In this document: positions 27,376 through 35,236 of the stretch, in pieces
Numbering within the stretch: the stretch's first letter is position 1
How the letters are laid out: every line of letters starts with the position of its first letter
Origin: Paenibacillus sp. 37
Lineage (GTDB): Bacteria > Bacillota > Bacilli > Paenibacillales > Paenibacillaceae
NCBI RefSeq assembly: GCF_008386395.1
Contig: NZ_CP043761.1
Span: forward strand, 2,356,001 to 2,420,000
Direction of reading: 5' to 3'
Length of the DNA: 64,000 nucleotides
Position numbers and translations under genes: made by a program
The notes under the pieces: model-generated
Told to the model about the DNA's origin: nothing
What the model saw: only the letters and a program-made list of their open reading frames with translations
The model's database searches: none

Positions 27376-28719
27376 TCATTCGTGTTTACTTATATTCGAC
27401 TGGCTAGTTTCGGTGTTTCCAGCTCCAGATTCTGAATCCTTGTTCTGATCTTGAGGTGGTTCCGTTGCAGGGATATGAGTATGAGCGAGCAGAGCATGAG
27501 GTTCAATGGAGAAGCTGCCGCTTCGTTTTCCCTGAATCAGATATATAAGCAAGAACAGAATCATAAACATCACGGAATAACGATACATATCGGTATAACT
27601 GGTCATCGCCGCAATGGCGCCGAGAAGAAGGGCACCGGTCGCAATCCCCAGATCCAGCGAGTTCAAAAACATGCCGTTAGCCATACCCCGTTGAGTAGGA
27701 GATACAACTTGAATCATCCAGGTCTGCAGAGACGACTGCATGGAACCATAACCGATTCCGTAGATAAAGGCAGCGATGAACAGGACAGACATGGAGGTTG
27801 CATAAGAGAGCAGAATGAGGCCGACAGCAACGAATATTGCTCCTGGAATGAGCAGTGCTTTTGGACCTTTATTGTCATAGATCCGCCCTGCAAATGGTCT
27901 AACCAATAACACGGCGAGTGCATTGAACAAAAAGAACAGCGCAGGATTGGCCAGATTGGCTTCCTTACCATACAAAACGATGAATCCGACAAGCCCACCA
28001 TAGGTGATGGATAATAGGCAATTCAGCACACTGGGCAGAATCAGCTTGCGGTTGAAAGGGGTCTTCTGTTTCGGGTTGGACCCTGAAGCACTTGTTGTGG
28101 CTTGTGGCATGATGGTTGTACTGTTATCGGTTCTGACTGCTTTTTTGCGTGTCAGCGAATAACTCAGTGGATAGATCACAGCGAGGACACCCGCAGTACA
28201 TAACATCAGGGTTACAAATCCAGCGCCCTGGAGCAGAGTGACCCCAATGATTGGCCCCATAGACATAGCCAGACTAGTCGATAGACCAAAGTAACCCATA
28301 CCTTCACCCATTCGTTTGACGGGCACAATATCCGAGGCCATCGTTGGAAAAGCGGTACTGCTCATACCAAACCCGATACCAAACAACATTCTCAGCAACA
28401 AGAGCACAGCTATACCGGCAGCAAAATAATAGCCGAGTGTTGCTAGCAGGGCTACGGACAGACCTATATAGATCATGGCGTTACGAAGACCCTTCTCCAG
28501 TGCTTTCGCGGAATAGAGACGGGCTGCTATGGCACTTAGTGCAAACAGACAGGTGAATAAACTTACTTCAAACGCATTGGCGTGAAATCGCTCCTGAACG
28601 TAAGACGGAAGCGGAGAGACAATCATGTGCAGTTGCAAGAACAACAAGAAGTTGCACAGCATCAGCAGTATAAAATCGGTAGTCCATAGTCTAACTTGTT
28701 GTGTAGATTGTTCTTTCAT
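27376..28719 (-). CDS. MFS transporter co-transcribed with a MarR regulator
   Basis: 447 residues, twelve membrane spans. N-terminal LWTTDFILLMLCNFLLFL and the span 2-3 loop RLYSAKALEKGLRNAM differ from the drug/H+ DHA1 consensus but fit YfkF/YwfA-like MFS proteins. A 45-residue hydrophilic tail rich in Gln, Glu and Ser follows the last span. It begins 30 bases after the MarR gene with no terminator between, so it is part of the same autoregulated transcript. Inferred role: export of the compound sensed by the MarR protein. Confidence 0.85.
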   Translation of the reverse strand: MKEQSTQQVRLWTTDFILLMLCNFLLFLQLHMIVSPLPSYVQERFHANAFEVSLFTCLFALSAIAARLYSAKALEKGLRNAMIYIGLSVALLATLGYYFAAGIAVLLLLRMLFGIGFGMSSTAFPTMASDIVPVKRMGEGMGYFGLSTSLAMSMGPIIGVTLLQGAGFVTLMLCTAGVLAVIYPLSYSLTRKKAVRTDNSTTIMPQATTSASGSNPKQKTPFNRKLILPSVLNCLLSITYGGLVGFIVLYGKEANLANPALFFLFNALAVLLVRPFAGRIYDNKGPKALLIPGAIFVAVGLILLSYATSMSVLFIAAFIYGIGYGSMQSSLQTWMIQVVSPTQRGMANGMFLNSLDLGIATGALLLGAIAAMTSYTDMYRYSVMFMILFLLIYLIQGKRSGSFSIEPHALLAHTHIPATEPPQDQNKDSESGAGNTETSQSNISKHE

Positions 28720-28749
28720 GATGATGTATTCCCCCTGAGTTGTGATTCA

Positions 28750-29196
28750 TTACAAGTTGCGGTTAATGAGGGAAAGAGTATGTTTAAATGCTTCCATCTG
28801 GTCTTCGGATATACCTTCAGCAAGTTCTTTATTCATTTCTCTTTCAATCGGAACGAGGATATCAATTAACGCTTTGCCTTCCGTGGTGAGATATAACAGA
28901 TAGGCTCTGCGATCCTGTTCGCTGGTCCGGCGTTCTACCCAGCCTTTTTTCTCAAGCAGATCAATGATCCGCGCAGTGGTGGGTTGGTCTTTGAAGACAC
29001 GTGCAGCGAGTTCCTTCTGATTAACACCTTCACCGCGGTCAACATTAAAGAGAACAGAAAATTGCTCTGTCGTAATATCATAAGGTTTGAATCGTGTTGC
29101 AAGTAAAGCTACAGCTTTACGATGTGTGAAACCCAGCATGAATCCAACAGATTGTTCCAGTGTATAGTCCATGTGATTGCTAGACCTCGCTTCCAT
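28750..29196 (-). CDS. MarR-family transcriptional repressor
   Basis: 148 residues from ATG at 29196; a TTG at 29211 and an ATG at 29172 are alternative starts and none has a strong ribosome site. The winged helix covers about residues 45-110: NQKELAARVFKDQPTTARIIDLLEKKGWVERRTSEQDRRAYLLYLT contains the recognition helix and the DRR wing. MarR dimers bind palindromes and release on binding phenolic or oxidising ligands. A perfect 18-base palindrome covers the edge of its own -10 box, which argues for autorepression and control of the downstream MFS exporter. Confidence 0.88.
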   Translation of the reverse strand: MEARSSNHMDYTLEQSVGFMLGFTHRKAVALLATRFKPYDITTEQFSVLFNVDRGEGVNQKELAARVFKDQPTTARIIDLLEKKGWVERRTSEQDRRAYLLYLTTEGKALIDILVPIEREMNKELAEGISEDQMEAFKHTLSLINRNL

Positions 29197-29216
29197 AATA
29201 AAATGTCCCAATTAAT

Positions 29217-29234
29217 TAGTTGTTATAACAACTA
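29217..29234. promoter_or_regulatory. MarR operator: 18-bp perfect palindrome
   Basis: TAGTTGTTATAACAACTA is fully self-complementary. It overlaps the -10 box and the likely transcription start of the MarR-MFS operon. Confidence 0.8.
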
Positions 29235-29259
29235 TATGTCAAACAAGTATTTTTGTCAA
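29231..29259 (-). promoter_or_regulatory. Sigma-A promoter of the MarR-MFS operon
   Basis: On the minus strand: TTGACA (29259-29254), a 17-base spacer and TATAGT (29236-29231). A near-perfect promoter whose -10 is covered by the palindrome. Confidence 0.8.
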
Positions 29260-29315
29260 AATGAAATATTCTCATATCGAACTTACAGGTGCGCTGTGCA
29301 ATGATCCAAAAATCC

Positions 29316-29324
29316 TGTTAGAAT
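29316..29324 (+). promoter_or_regulatory. Possible extended -10 promoter for fucU
   Basis: TGTTAGAAT fits the TGn-extended -10 form, about 100 bases before the gene. The -35 is poor. Confidence 0.4.
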
Positions 29325-29427
29325 AGTGATGAAACCGCTTTTATATAATCGATTTCCAGCGTGCTTGAAGGATGGAGAAAACCAATTTGCTCTAACTGAT
29401 GTTGGAGATGAACAAGGAGAGCTGTGT

Positions 29428-29901
29428 ATGCTAAAGAATATACCCGCAATAATACCTCCAGAGTTACTCAAAATCATGTCCGAAATGGGTCATGGAGACG
29501 AGTTGGTTCTGGCGGATGGCAATTTCCCCGCAGCCAGTCATGCCAAGCGACTGGTACGCTGTGATGCACTGGGAGTCGTTGAACTGCTGGATGCCATCCT
29601 GCAATTATATCCACTGGATACCTATGCTGAGCGTCCCGCTGCTGTCATGCAGGTTGTGAAAGGGGATCAGGTGATCCCGATCATATGGGAAGACTACCGC
29701 CGATTGATTGAAGAATACGAAGGCATTACGGATGCTTTTGATCATGAAGAACGATTTGATTTTTATAAACGGGCTTCGAATGCCTATGTGATTGTTGCAA
29801 CTGGTGAGCGAGCGCAATACGCCAATCTGATTTTGAAGAAAGGCGTCATTTTCCCCGATGCTGATCCTGGTCAGGAACAGCAGAATGCTGAATCGAACTG
29901 A
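29428..29901 (+). CDS. fucU: L-fucose mutarotase family protein (RbsD/FucU)
   Basis: 157 residues from ATG 29428, chosen because AAGGAGA ends 7 bases upstream and the protein then begins with the family's usual MLKNIPAIIPPELLKIMSEMGHGDE. The GHGDELVLADGNFPA block holds the catalytic His-Asp pair; the C-terminal YANLILKKGVI is the closing signature. FucU-type enzymes interconvert anomers of L-fucose and related sugars to feed isomerases. No fucose isomerase or kinase gene lies nearby, so the substrate could be another sugar. The gene is a single unit ending in a terminator. Confidence 0.88.
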   Translation: MLKNIPAIIPPELLKIMSEMGHGDELVLADGNFPAASHAKRLVRCDALGVVELLDAILQLYPLDTYAERPAAVMQVVKGDQVIPIIWEDYRRLIEEYEGITDAFDHEERFDFYKRASNAYVIVATGERAQYANLILKKGVIFPDADPGQEQQNAESN

Positions 29902-29909
29902 ATAATTAC

Positions 29910-29946
29910 GGCGACGGAGCAGTGGATGCTTTGGTCGCCTTTTTAT
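29910..29946 (+). terminator. Intrinsic terminator after fucU
   Basis: GGCGAC pairs with GTCGCC and an inner AGCA/TGCT pairing; a run of five T follows. Confidence 0.8.
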
Positions 29947-30168
29947 TTTTACCAATACGGAGTTAATATAACAAAACGTACAGAATTGGCATGGACTAGA
30001 TAAGCACGATGCAATCTAGAAGCGCGCATGAACGTTTGTCAGATCACTGCTGAAGATACTACAAACTTTGATGCAGATGATGAATGGGGAAAATGAAAGG
30101 ACTGTTTTACAATTGGAAGAAATACAAACGAGGAGACGATGGTCTCTATCCCAGAGGAGTTGAGTGAA

Positions 30169-30669
30169 ATGCAGCACGGAATCAGACAAGCGGGTCTTCC
30201 TGATTGTAACGAAGTGGGACAATTGTTCAATGAGTACAGGATGTTCTACAACCAAAATGCTGACATTGAGGCAGCACATCAGTATATTAGAGAACGAATG
30301 GAACGCCATGAATCGGTGATTTTGGTAGCAGAAACAGATGCCGAAAGTGATCATGGGACAGATGAAAGTAATGGTATGTCACTCTCGAATGGCTTTATTT
30401 GTACAGGATTCGTTCAGCTGTATCCCAGTTTCAGTTCGGTATCGATGGGGCCTGTCTGGGTGCTTAATGATCTATATGTGCATCCGGATTATCGTCAGCA
30501 AGGCATTGCCAGGAAGCTCTTGCAAGCAGCCAAACAATTGGCATCTGAGCGAGGAGTTCTTCGTATATCACTCTCAACCGAGTTAAGTAACAAACAAGCA
30601 CAAGCTTTATATGAATCCGAAGGATATGCACAGGATACCAAATTCATGTATTATGAACTTAATGTATAG
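30169..30669 (+). CDS. GNAT-family N-acetyltransferase
   Basis: 166 residues from ATG 30169, with GAGGAG 9 bases upstream; ATG 30139 sits 3 bases from its GGAG and adds ten residues not typical for the family. The acetyl-CoA loop is in LYVHPDYRQQGIARKLLQAAKQ (R/Q-x-x-G-x-A form), preceded by the strand VWVLNDL and followed by LSTELSNKQAQALYESEGY. The acceptor is unknown; small amines, amino acids or protein N-termini are all possible. A short repeat-like sequence overlaps its stop and precedes the TraX-like gene. Confidence 0.85.
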   Translation: MQHGIRQAGLPDCNEVGQLFNEYRMFYNQNADIEAAHQYIRERMERHESVILVAETDAESDHGTDESNGMSLSNGFICTGFVQLYPSFSSVSMGPVWVLNDLYVHPDYRQQGIARKLLQAAKQLASERGVLRISLSTELSNKQAQALYESEGYAQDTKFMYYELNV

Positions 30670-30688
30670 GAGGTTGCTCAAAAAGACG
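30668..30688. repeat. Isolated copy of the repeat-element end
   Basis: AGGAGGTTGCTCAAAAAGACG matches the reverse complement of the right end of the 11208-11418 element (GAGGTTGTTCAAAAAGTC) at 15 of 17 comparable positions. No partner end is seen nearby, so it may be a decayed remnant. Confidence 0.4.
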
Positions 30689-30746
30689 CACTATATGAAT
30701 GAATGGCACACTCGTGTCGTCGGCAACAAGGGAGGGGAGTCACAAC

Positions 30747-31367
30747 ATGATGCAGTGGATTGCCATGATCACAATGTTAATTGATCATATAGGGGCTGTC
30801 TTTTTTCCACATATTATAGAGTTGAGGATCATAGGTCGTATCGCTTTTCCAATTTATGCTTTTGCAGTGTATATCGGTTATAAACATACACGAGACGTAC
30901 AAAAATACATATGGCGGCTGTTCTGGATTGCAATCATATCACAGGTGCCGTTCATGGCGGCGTTTAATCATTATTCTCTGAACGTGGTATGGACATTGTG
31001 GTCAGCCCTGTTGGTATTATTCGTTATCGATAAAATGCCATCCAAACTACTGCGGATTCCGATTGTCATTGGAGCAGGATTGTTTATGGAAATTAGCCAG
31101 ATGGATTACGGGATGTACGGGTTGTTATTGGTTCTGTTATTCCGTTATTTCCAGGGTCCTGTACTTGTCGTGGCACATGTCTTGTTAAATGCACTATATC
31201 TTCTGCTGCATAACAGCTCTGTGCAAATGTATAGTGTGCTCGCAACCGCCGGCATTGCTATTGCTCAGTATTACCAGGCGGGTTTCCGTATGAAGGGGCC
31301 GCGTTGGGTCTGGCGTTATTTCTATCCAGCTCATCTTGCCATCATTGCAATTATCCGATGGGTCTAA
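30747..31367 (+). CDS. TraX-family membrane protein
   Basis: 206 residues from ATG 30747, preceded by GGAGGGG at 8 bases; about seven membrane spans. The N-terminal MMQWIAMITMLIDHIGAVF with its conserved DHIG, the RIIGRIAFPIYAFAV block and the later WTLWSALLVLFV are hallmarks of the TraX family. The founding member acetylates F-pilin, but chromosomal TraX-like proteins in Firmicutes have no known substrate and there are no conjugation genes here. A membrane acyltransferase role is a family-level guess. The terminator after it is shared with the convergent NRPS gene. Confidence 0.82.
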   Translation: MMQWIAMITMLIDHIGAVFFPHIIELRIIGRIAFPIYAFAVYIGYKHTRDVQKYIWRLFWIAIISQVPFMAAFNHYSLNVVWTLWSALLVLFVIDKMPSKLLRIPIVIGAGLFMEISQMDYGMYGLLLVLLFRYFQGPVLVVAHVLLNALYLLLHNSSVQMYSVLATAGIAIAQYYQAGFRMKGPRWVWRYFYPAHLAIIAIIRWV

Positions 31368-31390
31368 AAGAATGACTCGAAAATGCGAAG

Positions 31391-31440
31391 AAAAGAAGCC
31401 ATCTTATCGTCAGTGAATGATGATAGATGGCTTCTCTTTA
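31391..31440. terminator. Bidirectional intrinsic terminator
   Basis: AGAAGCCATCT and AGATGGCTTCT form an 11-base-pair perfect stem (31394-31404 and 31425-31435), with T residues on one side and A residues on the other. Confidence 0.85.
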
Positions 31441-31482
31441 TGTGACCTTATTTATTAATTAAATGCTAGTGATAAAGTGAAC

Positions 31483-34400
31483 TTACTCCATTGCTGTAGA
31501 AGTGCCGTTATGGCGCCGGATTGCAGACGGGAAATATCCAATCTGAACGGCATAGTCTAACATGGCGGAGATGAAGTGATCATCTGTTTTTGCACATGAG
31601 ATGCCAGCAGGTTCCACATAAGCTGTTGTGACAGGGCAAGCATAGACATATGCTGAGTCCTTCGCGCCGTCGCCTTCAAGCTGTGCAATAGCCAACTGAA
31701 GAGCTTCCGGCTCTTTGCTGATGCTGGCATCGAACAACCAACGTGTGTAATCCGCGAATGGTAGCGTTTCAACTTCGTAACCAGCCCGATTCACAGAAAG
31801 GATCAGCTCATCATAGCGGATGGGCTCCGGATTACAGATGTGGAATACACGACCGGCGGTATCCTGACGTAAGGCCAAATGAACGATAGCTTCACTTGCA
31901 TAGTTGATCGGTGTAAAATCAACCATCCAGTCAGCCGCAGGAGCCTTGCCGAGCAATAACATCGCTTTGATCATACGATAAAAGGCGTTGCTATCAATAT
32001 TGGACTGGAAGCGTCCAGTTTCGGAGTGGCAAGTGAGATTACCTGCACGATAGATGCTGACAGGTACACCTTGCTCGGCGGCAATCATGAGCACTTTCTC
32101 GGCTTCAAGCTTACTGTCCGAATACAGGTTGTCCACATGCAAATCAGCCGGGAACCGATCATATTGCAGGGAAGATTCCCATTGTCCGCTGAGTGCCAGA
32201 TCTTCCGGAATACCCATCGTGGATACATGGTGGAAGGAAGCACCAGGTTTGCTGCGAATCAGATCCAGTAAAGCCACCGTTCCTTCCACGTTTGTTTTGG
32301 CGAACTGATCGGCATCGCCAAAATGACGTACGTCTGCAGCGCAGTGGATGACACGGTCAATTCGATCCTGAACATAAGCCGTTTGTTCAGCGGACAGACC
32401 GAGATTAGGTTGTTCGAGATCCCCTTCAATAATCTCCACACGAGTGGAGAGCTGGTCAGTCAGTTGTTTGCCGAAATAACCTTCCAGCACGTTAGTCAAA
32501 CGTTCCATTGCAGTTATTCCATTGGATGGTCGACGAACGAGGGTGTAGATTCGTGTACTGGAATTCAGAATTAACTGTTGCAGCACATGAGAGCCCAGAT
32601 AACCAGTCGCTCCGGTCAGTAACACATGCTCAGGTTCACGAATGAGTGGATACCCTAACTGGGTTGTTAACTCCACAGGGTGTTCGGATAATTGTGTAAT
32701 CATACCATCGGTCACCACTGAATCCGTAACTTCTGCAGCACTGAGAGACAATACTTCCACACGACGAGCGAGAGCGCGGACTGTTTTCTCGGCAAAGAAG
32801 TCGGCAATTTTCAGCTGTGGATAATGTGGCTTCAGAATGACCAGTACATGAATGACCCGGAGTGAATCACCACCAATATTGAAGAAACTGTCTTCGACAC
32901 CGAAGTCATCGTGCTGAAGGATTTCTTTCCATGCGTCCAGGATAATGGATTCCGTCTCCGTCTCAGGCATGACCCGGTCAGGGCGATCTTCATATCGTTC
33001 CACATGAGGCAGGGATACCATCGCTTTGCGATTGATTTTTCCAGTTGGGGCAATCGGCATTTCATCCAGCTGACAGATCCACTTTGGTACAAAATAAGAA
33101 GGTAGTTTCTCCGTCAGTTCTGCTTTGATGTCCGAAACAGAGAGGGTACTGCCATCTTTCGATGTAAAGTAACCAACCAGCATATTTTGTCCATCGGATT
33201 CTTTCTTCGGAATGACGGCAACGTTCTGGATCTGATCAAGCCGTGCAAAGTGATCTTCAATCTCCCCGATCTCAATCCGGTGACCACGAATTTTTAGCTG
33301 TGAGTCACTACGACCGACATATTCCAGTAACCCGGTATCCAGCAATTTGGCAATATCGCCAGATTTGTAGATTTTCTCACCTATCGCAAACGGGTTCTCA
33401 ATGAATGCTTGCTCTGTACGTTCTGGCTGATTCAGATAACCTTTGGCCAATGCAGGGGTAGCAATATATACCTCACCAGGTACACCTGCCGGACAGAGCT
33501 GTTGTTCTTCATTCACAATGTATACTTTGTAGTTATGAATCGGTTTACCGATAGGGATGTTCACCACATGTTCGGGAACCTGCTCACTGATGCGGTGAGT
33601 AGTTGTGGCTACTGTACATTCGGTAGGTCCGTACACATTGACAATATCAATCTGGTTTCCGAATTTGCGCTGGAAGGCACGAACTTGTTCACCATAGAGC
33701 GCTTCTCCGGCTACAGTAATGATTCTGACTTTGGCCAGCTTGTGGAAACCTTCATCGGATAAGTAGGAAGCAAGCTGATTGAAGAAAATCGTAGGCAGTA
33801 TCGTAATGATGTTTGTTCCTGTCCGTTCAATTGCACTTGCGAATTCTTCTACGGATACCCGTTCTTCCGCAGACAACAGATATAATTCTGCTCCATAGAA
33901 CAAGGCGCCAATGGTATCCCACACGGAAGCATCAAAGCTGTATGTAGCAAACTGAGTTAATACATCACCTGGTTGAATGTCACAATCACGCTGAACCACA
34001 CTGCCAAGATTGGTTACACCCCGGTGGGCAATCAGTGCACCTTTGGGTTTACCGGTCGACCCTGACGTGTAGATAATATACGCAAGATCATCTGGCTGAA
34101 TATCCAGATTGGGATTACTTGCTGCAAATCCGGCTAAACGACCATCCACAGCGAGAATCTGACGGACCGTAGCTATACTGGAGAATAAGCTGGAAGCTTG
34201 GGCATAAGAAGCCTCTGTTGTCAGCACGAATGAGGACGCCGTATCTTCCACGATATAACTGTTACGTTCTTGTGGATGCTCAGGATCGATCGGAACATAT
34301 GCACCACCTGCCTTCAGAATACCAAGAAGGGAGATGATGGTCTCCAGACTTCGATCCATAAAGATACTCACGAATTCACCTTTCTGCAATCCATTGGATA

Positions 34401-35190
34401 ACAGAACACGTGCAACCTGATTAGCTCGTTCATTCAATTCCCTGTACGTATAACTTTTGGATGGCGATGTTATCGCCGGTGAATCCGGATATGCCGCGGC
34501 CGTTGCTTCGAACCAGCCATGAACCGTCTGATTCTCTGGTTCGAGAACGGAAGTATCATTCATTTCACGGTAAAGCAATCGATCTGAGGCGGAAAGAATA
34601 TCTACAGTACCGATTGCTTTCTCACCGTCACGCACAAGGGCGAGTAGAAGAGTCTGATAATATTCTGCATATCTCAGCACGGTAGACTCTTTTAACAGTG
34701 AACTATCATAGAACAGATCGAGGATGAGCATGTTTTGATCACCTCGAACGTTCCAATTTAATATTTGAGGAGCTTGAGGCAACTGAACACTATTCAGCAT
34801 AAAAAACGATTCAGGGTATCCACCGTTTTGCAACGTGTATTCAATCTTGAGCTGCTCTGAAACCTGATGACATAGTTGGCTGAAGGTCAATTTCCCCTGA
34901 ATCTGTAATGAAAGATAGGATGCTGCCTGATCGGGAGAAAGTATACCTATGGCAAGTTCCTGTTCAGCTGACAATCGGAATAACAAGGCTGCATAAGCTG
35001 AGAGGAGTACCGGGTACACCATCTGTTCTCCATACTTCTGTTTAAGTTCACGGCTCAGAGAAGCATGTAATGTGATTTGAGCAGACTGATAAGAGAATGA
35101 TTGTTGACGTCGCCCAAAATCCAGTGGAATCTGCAGAACGGGCAAGCTAGATTCCATGGAATGGGAAGAAGATGGTTGGTTTTCAATCAC
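31483..35190 (-). CDS. NRPS-like enzyme: partial condensation, adenylation, carrier and thioester-reductase domains
   Basis: 1235 residues from GTG 35190, which has AAGGAGG 10 bases upstream; an earlier TTG overlaps the ribosome site. Residues about 30-205 resemble only the C-terminal half of a condensation domain (LLSAYAALLFRLSAEQELAIGI) and lack the HHxxxDG active site. The adenylation domain (about 215-720) has YTSGSTGKPKG, FDASVWD, NVYGPTECTV and KIRGHRIEIGEIE. The carrier domain has FFNIGGDSLR (Ser near 773). The reductase domain has the NAD(P)H motif TGATGYLGSHV and YSDSK. It would activate one amino acid and release it as aldehyde or alcohol. Pocket residues read tentatively D-A-W-T-T-A-V-V-A, hinting at an aromatic substrate (weak). 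No phosphopantetheinyl transferase is nearby. Confidence 0.9.
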   Translation of the reverse strand: MIENQPSSSHSMESSLPVLQIPLDFGRRQQSFSYQSAQITLHASLSRELKQKYGEQMVYPVLLSAYAALLFRLSAEQELAIGILSPDQAASYLSLQIQGKLTFSQLCHQVSEQLKIEYTLQNGGYPESFFMLNSVQLPQAPQILNWNVRGDQNMLILDLFYDSSLLKESTVLRYAEYYQTLLLALVRDGEKAIGTVDILSASDRLLYREMNDTSVLEPENQTVHGWFEATAAAYPDSPAITSPSKSYTYRELNERANQVARVLLSNGLQKGEFVSIFMDRSLETIISLLGILKAGGAYVPIDPEHPQERNSYIVEDTASSFVLTTEASYAQASSLFSSIATVRQILAVDGRLAGFAASNPNLDIQPDDLAYIIYTSGSTGKPKGALIAHRGVTNLGSVVQRDCDIQPGDVLTQFATYSFDASVWDTIGALFYGAELYLLSAEERVSVEEFASAIERTGTNIITILPTIFFNQLASYLSDEGFHKLAKVRIITVAGEALYGEQVRAFQRKFGNQIDIVNVYGPTECTVATTTHRISEQVPEHVVNIPIGKPIHNYKVYIVNEEQQLCPAGVPGEVYIATPALAKGYLNQPERTEQAFIENPFAIGEKIYKSGDIAKLLDTGLLEYVGRSDSQLKIRGHRIEIGEIEDHFARLDQIQNVAVIPKKESDGQNMLVGYFTSKDGSTLSVSDIKAELTEKLPSYFVPKWICQLDEMPIAPTGKINRKAMVSLPHVERYEDRPDRVMPETETESIILDAWKEILQHDDFGVEDSFFNIGGDSLRVIHVLVILKPHYPQLKIADFFAEKTVRALARRVEVLSLSAAEVTDSVVTDGMITQLSEHPVELTTQLGYPLIREPEHVLLTGATGYLGSHVLQQLILNSSTRIYTLVRRPSNGITAMERLTNVLEGYFGKQLTDQLSTRVEIIEGDLEQPNLGLSAEQTAYVQDRIDRVIHCAADVRHFGDADQFAKTNVEGTVALLDLIRSKPGASFHHVSTMGIPEDLALSGQWESSLQYDRFPADLHVDNLYSDSKLEAEKVLMIAAEQGVPVSIYRAGNLTCHSETGRFQSNIDSNAFYRMIKAMLLLGKAPAADWMVDFTPINYASEAIVHLALRQDTAGRVFHICNPEPIRYDELILSVNRAGYEVETLPFADYTRWLFDASISKEPEALQLAIAQLEGDGAKDSAYVYACPVTTAYVEPAGISCAKTDDHFISAMLDYAVQIGYFPSAIRRHNGTSTAME

Positions 35191-35236
35191 TTCAGTTATT
35201 CCTCCTTGGTTCAAACCGAATGTTTGTGGATTTGAA

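Noticed and set aside
30747..31367. Conjugation module
   Set aside because: The TraX-like protein is the only such gene; no other transfer, relaxase or integrase gene is present.
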